A stretch of 64,000 nt of DNA from Curvibacter microcysteis. Lineage in GTDB: Bacteria > Pseudomonadota > Gammaproteobacteria > Burkholderiales > Burkholderiaceae_C. Under the pieces are notes generated by a model, which was not told the origin of the DNA, did no database searches, and saw nothing but the letters and a program-made list of their open reading frames with translations. Position 1 is the first letter of the stretch; each line of letters starts with the position of its first letter. The stretch is from contig NZ_JAQSIO010000001.1 of the NCBI RefSeq assembly GCF_028649455.1, forward strand, positions 310,001 to 374,000, given 5' to 3'. The position numbers and the translations under genes are program-made. Positions 9,608 to 18,995 of the stretch are shown piece after piece.

Positions 9608-10834
9608 ATGACCCTCACCAACAAACAACGCATCGCCATGTTGAGCATCGTGATCGCCGGCGTCGTGGGCAGCGCCGCCCTGGTGCTGAACAAGTCACAT
9701 AGCTCAGCCCACCAGGATGAAGCCTCGCATGATCACGCCGACGAGTCGCCCAGCCAAGCCACCCACGGCGCCAAACAGGCTGGCGCCCCATCCGCCGCGC
9801 CAGAAGAAGGCTTTGTCAAACTGACGCCAGAGCAGCAAAAAGCCGCAGGCCTGGGGTTCGCGTCTGCAGGGCCCGCCAAGTTGCAAAGCGCCAGCGATTT
9901 CCCAGGCGAGATCCGCTTCAACGAGGACCGGACCGCCCATGTGGTGCCCCGGCTGGCAGGCGTGGTCGAAGCCGTGCATGCCGACCTGGGCCAGCGGGTC
10001 AAGAAAGGCCAGGTGCTGGCGGTCATTGCCAGCACCGTGTTGTCCGAGCAGCGCAGTGAATTGCTGACAGCGCAACGCCGCCAGGAGGCTGCCCGCGTCA
10101 CGCTGGAACGTGAAAGAAAACTCTGGCAGGACAAGATTTCGGCCGAACAAGACTACCTGCAAGCGCAATCCGTGCTGCGCGAGGCGGACATCGCCGTGTC
10201 CAACGCGCTGCAAAAGCTGGCCGCTGTCGGTGCGGCCCCCACCGCCACGCAGCTCAATCGCTTCGAGGTCAGAGCACCCTTTGATGGCATGGTCGTCGAG
10301 AAGCACCTCGCCTTGGGCGAGGCCGTGCGCGAAGACGCCAACATCTTCACCCTGTCAGACCTCAGCACGGTCTGGGCAGAGTTTGCCGTGGCCCCCAAGG
10401 ATCTGGCCGTGGTGCGCGTGGGACAGAAGGTGGCCGTCAGCTCGACGGCCTTTGCCGAACAGGCCGAAGGCCAGGTCTCGTACGTCGGCGCCTTGATTGG
10501 CGAACAGACCCGCACGGCACGGGCGCGGGTCACATTGGCCAATCCACAAGGCGCCTGGCGGCCTGGCCTGTACGTTACCGCCAGCGTGCTGGGCACCGAA
10601 CAGCCCGTGGCGCTGGCGGTTCCGCTCAGCGCCGTGCAAACCGTGGAAGACAAGCCCAGCGTGTTCCGGGTGGTCGATGGCGGGTTCCGCGCCGTACCGG
10701 TGAAAACCGGTCGCACCGACCGCCACCAAGTCGAAATTCTTCAAGGCCTCGCAGCTGGTGACCGGATGGTCATGGAGAACGCCTTCCTGTTGAAAGCCGA
10801 GCTGGGCAAGTCCAGTGCCGAGCACGGTCATTGA
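9608..10834 (+). CDS. czcB: Periplasmic adaptor of Czc-type efflux pump
   Basis: 408-residue membrane-fusion protein. It has one N-terminal hydrophobic helix (IAMLSIVIAGVVGSAALVL), then a histidine/acid-rich linker (SHSSAHQDEASHDHADE) likely to bind metal. Next come the lipoyl half-motif VVPRLAGVVEAVHADLGQRVKKGQVLA, a coiled-coil hairpin of about 80 residues, and the second lipoyl half and beta-barrel (VRAPFDGMVVEKHLALGEAV). It bridges CzcA and CzcC. A GGAACCC ribosome region precedes the ATG. Spacing on both sides implies translation from one operon mRNA. Confidence 0.9.
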   Translation: MTLTNKQRIAMLSIVIAGVVGSAALVLNKSHSSAHQDEASHDHADESPSQATHGAKQAGAPSAAPEEGFVKLTPEQQKAAGLGFASAGPAKLQSASDFPGEIRFNEDRTAHVVPRLAGVVEAVHADLGQRVKKGQVLAVIASTVLSEQRSELLTAQRRQEAARVTLERERKLWQDKISAEQDYLQAQSVLREADIAVSNALQKLAAVGAAPTATQLNRFEVRAPFDGMVVEKHLALGEAVREDANIFTLSDLSTVWAEFAVAPKDLAVVRVGQKVAVSSTAFAEQAEGQVSYVGALIGEQTRTARARVTLANPQGAWRPGLYVTASVLGTEQPVALAVPLSAVQTVEDKPSVFRVVDGGFRAVPVKTGRTDRHQVEILQGLAAGDRMVMENAFLLKAELGKSSAEHGH

Positions 10835-10848
10835 GCGGGAGCGACACC

Positions 10849-13800
10849 ATGTTTGAAAAACTCATTCGTTTTTGCATTGAGCAGCGCTGGCTGGTCATGC
10901 TGGTCGTTTTGGCCATGGCGGGCCTGGGCGCCTTCAGTTACAGCCGGCTGCCGGTGGATGCAGTCGCGGACATCTCGAACGTTCAGGTTGTGGTCAATAC
11001 CAGTGCGGCTGGCTACTCGCCCCTGGAGACCGAGCAACGCATCACCTACCCCATCGAAACCGTGATGGCCGGTTTGCCTGGCCTACAGCAAACCCGATCG
11101 CTGTCGCGCTACGGTCTGTCCCAGGTGACCGTCATCTTCAAGGACGGCACGGACATCTACTTTGCCCGCCAGTTGGTCAACCAGCGCTTGCAGGAAGCGC
11201 GCGACAAACTGCCCTCTGGCGTCACGCCGACCATGGGGCCGATCTCCACCGGCTTGGGAGAGATCTACCTCTGGACGGTGGAGGCCGAAGCCGGTGCCCA
11301 CAAGCCCGATGGCAGCCCCTACACCGCCGCCGACCTGCGCGAGATTCAGGACTGGGTCATCAAGCCCCAACTGCGCCACGTGCCCGGGGTGACGGAGATC
11401 AACTCCATTGGCGGCTTTGAAAAGCAGTACGCCGTGGCGCCCAGCCTGGAGCGACTGGCCGCCTATGGGTTGAGCCTGACGGACATCGTCAACGCCCTGG
11501 AAAAGAACAACGCGAACCAGGGTGCGGGCTACATCGAACGCCTGGGCGAGCAGTACTTGGTGCGCGCGCCCGGCCAGGTCCAGTCGATGGACGACCTGCG
11601 CGACATCATCGTGGGCAGCGCCCAGGGCCTGCCCATCCGGATCCGCGACATCGCTTCGGTCGAGATCGGCCGGGAGCTGCGCACCGGCGCGGCCACCGAG
11701 AACGGCCAAGAGGTCGTGTTGGGCACCGTGTTCATGCTCATGGGCGAAAACAGCCGGGCCGTCTCGCGCGCGGTGGACCAGCAAATGGCGGCGATCAACA
11801 AGTCCCTACCACCGGGCGTCAAAGCCGTCACGGTGTACGACCGCACCCACCTGGTCGACAAGGCGGTACGCACCGTGCAGAAAAACCTGATCGAGGGCGC
11901 CGCCCTGGTGGTGGCGGTGCTCTTTCTGTTCTTGGGCAACCTGCGGGCAGCCCTGATCACGGCCCTGGTGATTCCGCTGTCCATGCTGTTCACCTTCACA
12001 GGCATGGTCCGCACGGGCATCAGTGCCAACCTGATGAGCCTGGGGGCGCTGGACTTCGGCATCATCGTGGACGGTGCGGTGGTCATTGTGGAGAACTGCG
12101 TGCGTCGGCTCTCGCAAGCCCAGGTCCAACAGGGCCGGGCACTGACCCGCGCAGAGCGCTTCCAGGAAGTGTTCGCCGCCGCGCAGGAGGCTCGCCGCCC
12201 GCTGCTGTTCGGGCAAGCCATCATCATGGTGGTCTACCTGCCCATCTTGGCCCTGACCGGTGTGGAGGGCAAGATGTTCCACCCCATGGCCTACACCGTG
12301 CTCTTGGCGCTGCTGGGCGCCATGCTGCTGTCGGTGACCTTTGTCCCCGCTGCCGTCGCCTTGTTCATGAGTCAGCGCGTGTCGGAAAAGCACAACCCCC
12401 TGATGGTCTGGGCCGAGCGCCGCTACAAACCGCTGTTGGCCAGCAGCCTGGCCAACGCCCCGGTGGTGGGTACCCTGGCCGCGACCTTGGTGCTCTTTTG
12501 CGGGGTGGCGGCCACCCAGTTGGGCAGCGAGTTCGTGCCCAACCTCAATGAAGGCGATTTCTCGGTGCAGGCCCTGCGGGTGCCGGGCACCAGCCTCAGC
12601 CAATCGGTGGCCATGCAAAAGCAGCTGGAGACCCACCTGCTGTCGAAGTTTCCGGAGATCGAACGCATCTTTGCCCGCACCGGCACCGCCGAGATCGCCT
12701 CAGACCCCATGCCGCCCAACATCTCCGACGGCTACATCATGCTCAAACCGATGGACCAATGGCCCGAGCCACGCAAGACGCGCGATGAACTGTTGGCCGG
12801 CATCCGGGTGGCTGCGGGCCAGGTGCCCGGCAACAACTACGAGTTCTCACAGCCGATTCAGCTGCGCTTCAACGAACTGATCTCGGGCGTGCGATCGGAT
12901 GTGGCCGTGAAAGTGTTCGGTGACGACAACGAGGTCTTGAACAAAACCGCCAGCCAGATCGCCCAGAAACTGCAAGCCATCCCCGGGGCGACCGAGGTCA
13001 AGGTCGAGCAGACCACGGGCCTGCCCATGCTGACGGTGGCCATCGACCGCGCCAAAGCGGCGCGCTACGGACTCAACATGACCGATGTTCAGGATGTGGT
13101 GGCCATTGCCGTGGGGGGGCGGGAGTCCGGCACCTTCTTCCAGGGTGACCGCCGCTTCGACATCCTGGTGCGTTTGCCTGACGCGGTGCGTGAAGACCTG
13201 GACACCCTGAAGCGACTCCCCATTCCACTGCCCAAGCAGGGGACAGATGCCAGGGCCCGCTCGGTGTCCCTGGCCGAGATCGCCACGCTGGAGCTGGCCC
13301 CCGGTCCCAACCAGGTCTCGCGCGAAGACGGCAAGCGCCGGGTGGTAGTCAGCGCTAACGTGACGGGGCGTGACCTCGGCTCCTTCGTGGCGCAAGCGCA
13401 GGCCGCGATCGATCAAGTCCCCATCCCCTCGGGCTACTGGACACGCTGGGGTGGGACCTTCGAGCAGCTACAGTCGGCGACCCAAAGGCTCCAGGTTGTG
13501 GTGCCCCTGTCCTTGGCACTGGTGTTCGTGCTGCTGTTTGCCATGTTTGGCAACGTGAAGGACGGGCTGCTGGTGTTCACGGGCATTCCCTTTGCCCTGA
13601 CCGGCGGTGTCCTGGCCCTGTGGCTGCGCGACATCCCCTTGTCGATCTCGGCGGCCGTGGGCTTCATCGCCCTGTCAGGCGTGGCGGTCTTGAATGGCCT
13701 GGTGATGCTGTCCTTCATCCGCAATCTGCGCGAACAGGGCATGGGCCTGGAAGACGCAGTGCAAGAAGGCGCCCTGACGCGCCTGCGGCCCGTCTTGATG

Positions 13801-14037
13801 ACGGCCCTGGTGGCCTCGCTGGGCTTTGTGCCCATGGCCTTGGCCACCGGCACGGGCGCCGAGGTACAGCGCCCGTTGGCCACGGTGGTCATCGGGGGGA
13901 TTCTGTCTTCCACGGCCTTGACGCTGCTGGTGCTGCCCATGCTGTACCGCTGGGCACATCAGAAGGACAGGCCGACCGAGGGGGAGGCGGAACCGCAGAC
14001 GGCTGCGCCAAACACCAGTCCGGCCGTGACCCTGTAA
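10849..14037 (+). CDS. czcA: Heavy-metal RND pump, CzcA type
   Basis: 1062 residues from ATG at 10849, preceded by GCGGGAGCG; an in-frame TTG at 10831 is less likely. HME-RND inner-membrane pump with the CzcA-type transmembrane-4 motif DFGIIVDGAVVIVEN, giving Asp402, Asp408 and Glu415, the same spacing and numbering as the proton-relay residues of Cupriavidus CzcA. This points to Zn/Co/Cd export rather than Cu/Ag. Twelve membrane segments and two large periplasmic loops are expected and the two-fold repeat is visible. The gene closes the operon and is followed by a strong hairpin terminator. No czcRS or czcD is in the window, so the regulator lies elsewhere. Confidence 0.93.
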   Translation: MFEKLIRFCIEQRWLVMLVVLAMAGLGAFSYSRLPVDAVADISNVQVVVNTSAAGYSPLETEQRITYPIETVMAGLPGLQQTRSLSRYGLSQVTVIFKDGTDIYFARQLVNQRLQEARDKLPSGVTPTMGPISTGLGEIYLWTVEAEAGAHKPDGSPYTAADLREIQDWVIKPQLRHVPGVTEINSIGGFEKQYAVAPSLERLAAYGLSLTDIVNALEKNNANQGAGYIERLGEQYLVRAPGQVQSMDDLRDIIVGSAQGLPIRIRDIASVEIGRELRTGAATENGQEVVLGTVFMLMGENSRAVSRAVDQQMAAINKSLPPGVKAVTVYDRTHLVDKAVRTVQKNLIEGAALVVAVLFLFLGNLRAALITALVIPLSMLFTFTGMVRTGISANLMSLGALDFGIIVDGAVVIVENCVRRLSQAQVQQGRALTRAERFQEVFAAAQEARRPLLFGQAIIMVVYLPILALTGVEGKMFHPMAYTVLLALLGAMLLSVTFVPAAVALFMSQRVSEKHNPLMVWAERRYKPLLASSLANAPVVGTLAATLVLFCGVAATQLGSEFVPNLNEGDFSVQALRVPGTSLSQSVAMQKQLETHLLSKFPEIERIFARTGTAEIASDPMPPNISDGYIMLKPMDQWPEPRKTRDELLAGIRVAAGQVPGNNYEFSQPIQLRFNELISGVRSDVAVKVFGDDNEVLNKTASQIAQKLQAIPGATEVKVEQTTGLPMLTVAIDRAKAARYGLNMTDVQDVVAIAVGGRESGTFFQGDRRFDILVRLPDAVREDLDTLKRLPIPLPKQGTDARARSVSLAEIATLELAPGPNQVSREDGKRRVVVSANVTGRDLGSFVAQAQAAIDQVPIPSGYWTRWGGTFEQLQSATQRLQVVVPLSLALVFVLLFAMFGNVKDGLLVFTGIPFALTGGVLALWLRDIPLSISAAVGFIALSGVAVLNGLVMLSFIRNLREQGMGLEDAVQEGALTRLRPVLMTALVASLGFVPMALATGTGAEVQRPLATVVIGGILSSTALTLLVLPMLYRWAHQKDRPTEGEAEPQTAAPNTSPAVTL

Positions 14038-14265
14038 GAGACCCGCCTCACGGTCTTGCCATGCGCCATCACCCTGGAGAAGCTCGGCAATCAGGTGAGA
14101 TCGCTCGCCGTGAGGCAGGCAGTGAAGGCGCAGGTGGGTTGCTATCGAGGCCATGTGGAGCCCGACGCAGCGCCGGCCAGCTTCAACCGGGTCGCCTCTG
14201 AGCAACGCAATGATTTGGCAATGCGCGTGAACTTTGGCCCGGCGGCTTCGTTGGGCCTTTGGACT
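14038..14265. other. czcA-terminator spacer, possible regulator remnant
   Basis: About 230 bases between czcA and its terminator. Read on the reverse strand they give an amphipathic helical segment (LLRGDPVEAGRRCVGLHM) faintly like the end of a GntR/FCD regulator; this is a weak impression, not an identification. Confidence 0.25.
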
Positions 14266-14299
14266 GGACGTCAGGTGGAAGCACCTGACGTCCATTTTT
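14266..14299. terminator. Strong bidirectional-looking terminator after czcA
   Basis: Perfect 12-base-pair inverted repeat GGACGTCAGGTG / CACCTGACGTCC with a 4-base GAAG loop, followed by ATTTTT on the + strand. It lies between the converging ends of czcA and the LysR gene and probably ends the czc transcript. Confidence 0.85.
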
Positions 14300-14352
14300 G
14301 GGGTTCATCGAAGATTGGCGTGGCCCTCAGCGCGCGCCCTCTCCGCTGGGGG

Positions 14353-15258
14353 CTATCGCTGCGTTGCGGGGTCCAGCCGCAGAGCCTCCAGCACCAGCGA
14401 AAACGCCGGTGATGGCTGACGCCGGCTGGGGTAGTAAAGGTGGTAACCGGCGAACGGCGGGCACCAGTCTTCAAGGACGCGCACGAGGCGGCCACTCTCC
14501 AGGTGCGACGCCAGTTCGTCCTCGGGCAGCAGCGTGATACCAAGACCCGCGAGTGCTGCGTCCACCTGCGGGGGGGCCGTGTTGAAAATCAAGGGGCCAT
14601 CAACGCGCACATTGACCTGCTTGCCCTTGCGCGCGAAGTCCCACACGTAAAGCCCACCAGAGGTGGGCATGCGCTGGTTGATGCAGCGGTGTTGTGTGAG
14701 GTCATGGGGCGTCTTCGGCACCGGATGGGCTGCAAAGTAGCCGGGTGAAGCCACCACGGCCATGCGCAGCGGTGGGCCGATGGGCACCGCAATCATGTCC
14801 TTGTCGATGGTGCTGCCCATGCGCACGCCGGCGTCGAAGCGGTCGGCCACGATGTCCCGAAATCCATAGTTCATGTCGAACTCAAGCTTGATGTCGGGGT
14901 TTTCGCGCAACAAAGGCATGAGCTTGGGCAGCAGGATCGAGTGCATGACCCGGTCCCCGCAGGTGATGCGCACGGTGCCTGCGGGCTTGTCGCGCAAGGC
15001 GGTCAGCTCGTCCAGTTCGGCCTCGATCTCATCGAAGCGATGCCCGATGGCGTTCATCAACCGCTCGCCTGCGGGCGTGGGCGACACGCTGCGGGTCGTG
15101 CGCGTCAGCAGCCTGATCTTCAGCCGCTCCTCGAGCCCGCGAATCGTTTGGCTCAAAGCCGATTGCGTCACGCCCAGCGTGGCAGCGGCCCGCGTGAAGC
15201 TGCCTTCACGCGCCACGGTGACGAAGGCCAGCAGGTCATTGAGATTGCGTCGCGCCAT
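14353..15258 (-). CDS. LysR-family transcriptional regulator
   Basis: 301 residues. N-terminal winged helix-turn-helix (LNDLLAFVTVAREGSFTRAAATLGVTQSALSQ, about residues 5-37), linker helix, then a periplasmic-binding-like effector domain beginning near residue 92 (GTVRITCGDRVMHSILLPKLM). It resembles the large group of regulators placed opposite oxidoreductase or hydrolase genes in Burkholderiales. It is divergent from the cyclophilin-like/hydrolase/MFS set with 76 bases between, so it most likely controls that set and itself from the shared region 15259-15334. The effector is unknown. Confidence 0.9.
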   Translation of the reverse strand: MARRNLNDLLAFVTVAREGSFTRAAATLGVTQSALSQTIRGLEERLKIRLLTRTTRSVSPTPAGERLMNAIGHRFDEIEAELDELTALRDKPAGTVRITCGDRVMHSILLPKLMPLLRENPDIKLEFDMNYGFRDIVADRFDAGVRMGSTIDKDMIAVPIGPPLRMAVVASPGYFAAHPVPKTPHDLTQHRCINQRMPTSGGLYVWDFARKGKQVNVRVDGPLIFNTAPPQVDAALAGLGITLLPEDELASHLESGRLVRVLEDWCPPFAGYHLYYPSRRQPSPAFSLVLEALRLDPATQR

Positions 15259-15334
15259 GCTTTATTTGGCTTCTATTGATTAGTTATTCTAATAGACCTA
15301 TTCTGAATTCATTATCTAGTCAACGGAGCGGTCA

Positions 15335-15829
15335 TTGCGCAAACTCCTGCACATGCACCCAGGTCTCCGCTCCACATCGACGCTCAACCCGGGAACATCC
15401 CGGTTCGCCATCGCGCTGGGCGTTGCGACTGCGCTGGTCTGTACTTCGCTCTTTGCACAAGGTCCACCCATGAAAATTCACCTGCACGTCGATGCCCAAG
15501 TCGCCACCGCCACGCTGGACGACACCGCAGCAGCACGTGACTTTGCAGCCCTGCTGCTGCTGCCGTTGACGCTGACGCTGACGGACTACGGCGTCATTGA
15601 GCGCATCGCCGACCTGCCACGCAAGCTGTCCGTCACCGGAGCGCCAGCCGCTCATGCGCCCCAGGCAGGCGAGCTCACCTACTACGCCCCCTGGGGCAAC
15701 TTGGCCATCTTCCTGGACAGCAACGTGCGTGCACAAGGGCTCGTCAGGCTGGGTCGGGTGGACACCGGTCTGGCAACACTGAAACGCCCAGGACCGTTCC
15801 GGGTTCGCATTGAGCGGGCTCCGGACTGA
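15335..15829 (+). CDS. Exported cyclophilin-like fold protein
   Basis: 164 residues starting at TTG 15335, chosen because GGAG lies 6 bases upstream; an ATG at 15353 is the alternative. An N-terminal hydrophobic segment (FAIALGVATALVCTSLFAQ) suggests export. The rest is a small cyclophilin-like domain (family PF18050 as I recall it), recognised by ARDFAALLLLPLTLTLTDYG, IADLPRKLS, and TYYAPWGNLAIF. Members are widespread beside LysR regulators and hydrolases but have no firm activity; peptidyl-prolyl isomerase function should not be assumed. First gene of a probable three-gene unit, 82 bases before the Tat hydrolase. Confidence 0.8.
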   Translation: MRKLLHMHPGLRSTSTLNPGTSRFAIALGVATALVCTSLFAQGPPMKIHLHVDAQVATATLDDTAAARDFAALLLLPLTLTLTDYGVIERIADLPRKLSVTGAPAAHAPQAGELTYYAPWGNLAIFLDSNVRAQGLVRLGRVDTGLATLKRPGPFRVRIERAPD

Positions 15830-15911
15830 ACCCCCCTCCGTCCCGTCAAGGCGCGCCAAAGCGCCTGGCCCCCCGCCCTCTTCTTCACCTGCCTCACAGG
15901 AGGCCTCCGCC

Positions 15912-16988
15912 ATGCACCCCTCTTCAGACAAGCACCACACCGCGGATCGCCGCGAGTTCCTTCTCCAAGCCACTGCCGGTACCGCAGCGCTGAGCCTGAT
16001 GTCGGGCACCGCCCTGGCGGCGGCGCCCGATGGGGCCAACAACTTCTACGCCAGCGACAAGGTCGTCACGCGCAAGGTGGTCTTCAAGAACCAGTACCGC
16101 ATGGCGGTAGCAGGCAAGCTGTTCACGCCCAAAGCCCTCGACGGGCATGCGAAGGCCGCGGCACTGGTCATCGGACATCCGATGGGTGCGGTGAAGGAAC
16201 AGAGCGCCAACCTGTACGCCACTCAGATGGCCGAACGTGGCTTTGTCACGCTCTCGCTGGACTTGTCCTTCTGGGGCGAGAGCGAGGGGCTGCCGCGCCA
16301 TGCGGTGTCACCAGACATCTATGCCGAGGACTTCAGCGCAGCCGTGGACTTTCTGCGCACCCAAGCGTTCGTCGACGGGGAGCGGATCGGCGCCATCGGC
16401 ATCTGTGGCAGCGGCAGCTTCGTCATCAGCGCAGCCAAAATCGACCCGCGCATGAAAGCGATTGCGACCGTGAGCATGTACGACATGGGCACGGCCACCC
16501 GCAGCGCGCTGAACCACTCGCAAACGCCAGAGCAACGCCAGCAGGTCATTGCCACGGCAGCCACCCAACGCGATGCCGAGTTTCGCGGTGGGGCCACGCA
16601 GTACACGGGCGGCACGGTCCATGAGCTCAGCGCCGAGACCCACCCGATCCAGCGCGAGTTCTACGACTTCTACCGCACGCCGCGGGGCGAGTACACGCCT
16701 CCGGGTGGATCGCCGCTGACCACCACCCACCCGACCTTGACGAGCAATGTGAAGTTCATGAACTTCTATCCCTTCAACGACATCGAGACGATCTCGCCGC
16801 GCCCGATGCTCTTCATCACCGGCGATCAGGCACACTCGAAGGAATTCAGCGAGGACGCCTTCCAGCGAGCAGCAGAGCCCAAGGAGCTGCACCTTGTTCC
16901 CGGTGCGGGCCATGTCGACCTGTACGACCGCGTGAACCTGATCCCCTGGACGAAGCTGACGGCGTTCTTCAACCGCCATCTGGCCTGA
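15912..16988 (+). CDS. Tat-exported alpha/beta hydrolase (YcjY/DLH-like)
   Basis: 358 residues from ATG at 15912, which has an AGGAGG ribosome site at 15898-15903; a longer frame from 15810 is unlikely. A twin-arginine signal (DRREFLLQATAGTAALSL, cleavage after GTALAAA) precedes an alpha/beta hydrolase fold with HPMGAVKEQSANLYA, the nucleophile motif GICGSGSF, and a terminal catalytic His in VPGAGHVDLYD. It is related to the YcjY/dienelactone-hydrolase-like group often found with LysR regulators. The substrate is unknown. It ends 3 bases before the MFS gene, so they are co-translated. Confidence 0.82.
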   Translation: MHPSSDKHHTADRREFLLQATAGTAALSLMSGTALAAAPDGANNFYASDKVVTRKVVFKNQYRMAVAGKLFTPKALDGHAKAAALVIGHPMGAVKEQSANLYATQMAERGFVTLSLDLSFWGESEGLPRHAVSPDIYAEDFSAAVDFLRTQAFVDGERIGAIGICGSGSFVISAAKIDPRMKAIATVSMYDMGTATRSALNHSQTPEQRQQVIATAATQRDAEFRGGATQYTGGTVHELSAETHPIQREFYDFYRTPRGEYTPPGGSPLTTTHPTLTSNVKFMNFYPFNDIETISPRPMLFITGDQAHSKEFSEDAFQRAAEPKELHLVPGAGHVDLYDRVNLIPWTKLTAFFNRHLA

Positions 16989-16991
16989 GCC

Positions 16992-18197
16992 ATGGCCGCC
17001 CAGATCATCCATGCACCGGCACCCAGCCAAGCCGCAGACGAGCCAGCCCATTGGGGCGCGGTCTTCGCGATGGCGCTCTGCGTCTTCGCCCTGATCGCCT
17101 CCGAGTTCATGCCCATCAGCCTGCTGACACCCATCGCCGCGGACCTCCAGGTCAGCGACGGGCTGGTTGGCCAAGGTATCGCCCTGTCGGGTGTGCTGGC
17201 GGTGATCACCAGCCTGTCCATCTCGATGCTCGCCGGCCCCATGAACCGCAAGGCGCTGCTTCTGGCGCTGGTTGTGCTCATGGGCCTGTCTGGCACCGTC
17301 ATTGGTTTGGCGGATAGCTTCACCGTCTACCTGGTGGGCCGCGCCCTCATCGGCGTGGTCGTGGGGGGCTTCTGGTCGATGTCGGCAGCGACCGCCATGC
17401 GCCTTGTTCCCTCGACAAAGGTGCCGCGAGCGCTGGCGATCTTCAACAGCGGCAACGCACTGGCGACCGTGCTGGCGCCGCCGCTGGGCAGCTACTTAGG
17501 CGCCACCATCGGCTGGCGGGGCGCCTTCCTGTGCTTGGTGCCGACCTCTTTGATCGCCTTGGCCTGGCTGTGGGTCAGCCTGCCCTCACTGCCAGCCGAC
17601 AAGCGCTCAGTGCGCAGCGGCAACGTCCTCGCCTTGCTTGGAGAGCGTCGCGTCGCCCTTGGCATGTTGGCGATGGGAGCTCTCTTTTCGGGGCAGTTCA
17701 TGCTGTGGACCTACCTGCGCCCCTTTCTTGAGACGGTGACGCGAGTTCAGTTGTCGACGCTCTCGATGATCCTGCTCGTGACCGGCATGGCCGGCCTCAT
17801 CGGCTCGCTGCTCGTCGACAAGGCACTGAAGCGAAGCCTGTACCGGACTCTTGCGCTGGCGCCCTTGCTGATGGCTGGCGCCGCCTTGGCGTTGATGGTC
17901 TGGGGGACATCGCAGTTGGCGGTGGTCGCACTGCTCACGGGATGGGGCTTCGTTGCCAGCGCCACGCCCGCAGGGTGGTGGACTTGGCTGGCCAGGGCGC
18001 TGCCCGAGCGCGCTGAAGCCGGCGGTGGCCTGATGGTTGCGGTGGTTCAAATGGCCATTGCGCTCGGCTCCACGGTGGGCGGCCTGCTGTTCGACGCCCA
18101 GGGTTACCTGAGCACCTTTGCTGCCAGCGCTGTCCTTTTGGTGACCGCGTCGGGTCTGGTCACGCTGACGCAACGTGCCGACATCCAACCACACTGA
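16992..18197 (+). CDS. MFS exporter, AraJ/NepI-like
   Basis: 401 residues with twelve predicted membrane helices. N-terminal half contains VFALIASEFMPISLLTPIA and the motif GRALIGVVVGGFWSMSAATAMRL, typical of the DHA1 subfamily that includes NepI (purine riboside exporter) and AraJ. It probably expels a small metabolite or drug. It follows the hydrolase by 3 bases and closes the LysR-divergent set. Specificity cannot be inferred. Confidence 0.85.
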   Translation: MAAQIIHAPAPSQAADEPAHWGAVFAMALCVFALIASEFMPISLLTPIAADLQVSDGLVGQGIALSGVLAVITSLSISMLAGPMNRKALLLALVVLMGLSGTVIGLADSFTVYLVGRALIGVVVGGFWSMSAATAMRLVPSTKVPRALAIFNSGNALATVLAPPLGSYLGATIGWRGAFLCLVPTSLIALAWLWVSLPSLPADKRSVRSGNVLALLGERRVALGMLAMGALFSGQFMLWTYLRPFLETVTRVQLSTLSMILLVTGMAGLIGSLLVDKALKRSLYRTLALAPLLMAGAALALMVWGTSQLAVVALLTGWGFVASATPAGWWTWLARALPERAEAGGGLMVAVVQMAIALGSTVGGLLFDAQGYLSTFAASAVLLVTASGLVTLTQRADIQPH

Positions 18198-18638
18198 AGT
18201 GGAGGCGGGGCTGTGCCAAGCCCCCGCCGCCGCGAACCGCCCTCCCCTCGGCCGCCGTGCTCGTCGCGTGGGCTTCCCCCAAGTTCCCGGACGCTCTGCC
18301 GAGCCCTTTAAGCGCTGCCGCTCCGCCAATTGAACAGGGCCCACCCGTCAGGCACTGCGCGCGAGGTCCCTCAAGTCGTGCCTCATATCCCGTCGGCCCC
18401 GAACCTTGGCACACAGACCAACTAGCAACTTCAAACGGTACTGCAAGGGAAGCAGCATCTTTGTTGCTTGAGGCTGCAGGAGGTTGAGCTGGCCGCACTC
18501 GCAGTCGATGTCCGGTTAGCTCCAAAGAGCAACTTCAGGTTGTCCAGGCCATCGGCGCCCTCACCAGGGGCTGAAAACAAAGACTACCGTTGAATTTCTC
18601 ACATTGGTTTTGGGCTGCTGCACCTCAAACGCTGCAGC
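18198..18638. other. Intergenic region with GC-rich hairpin
   Basis: Just after the MFS stop, GGCGGGGCT pairs with AGCCCCCGCC (18204-18227, one bulge), but no T run follows, so it is at most a weak terminator. The rest, to the end of the reverse-strand cupin gene, shows nothing recognisable. Confidence 0.4.
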
Positions 18639-18995
18639 CTAAGCGAGTTCATAGCCGGCTTCGGCCGGACAGACAACCGAGATGAAGATCAGAGGCTCGC
18701 TGCCGTCATTGAACACACCATGGACACATCCTGTAGGGGCAACGACAACACAGCCTTGCGAAATGGTTTGCGACCTTCCGTTTTGCTCTAGTTGGTAATC
18801 GCCGGTACCTGAAAGAACCGTCCAAGTGTCTTGCCCATGAGGATGAACATGCGCAGCGATACGTTGCCCAGGGTTGAGGTGCCACGCAACGACGACCGCC
18901 TCGGCCGACTGTGTGATGACCGAGCGGATGGGCTCTCCGTAGCCCTCTATCGGCTGCATGAACTCTGCGCTTTTGAAGATGCGAGTGAGGGACAT
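18639..18995 (-). CDS. Small cupin-domain protein
   Basis: 118 residues forming one cupin barrel. Cupin motif 1 is visible as PGQRIAAHVHPHGQDTWTVLSGTGDYQL, with the histidines and glutamine expected to hold a metal, and motif 2 as PTGCVHGVFN with the later His. No partner gene is adjacent, so this could be a small enzyme or a binding protein. It is isolated between two intergenic stretches and transcribed leftward. Confidence 0.8.
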   Translation of the reverse strand: MSLTRIFKSAEFMQPIEGYGEPIRSVITQSAEAVVVAWHLNPGQRIAAHVHPHGQDTWTVLSGTGDYQLEQNGRSQTISQGCVVVAPTGCVHGVFNDGSEPLIFISVVCPAEAGYELA

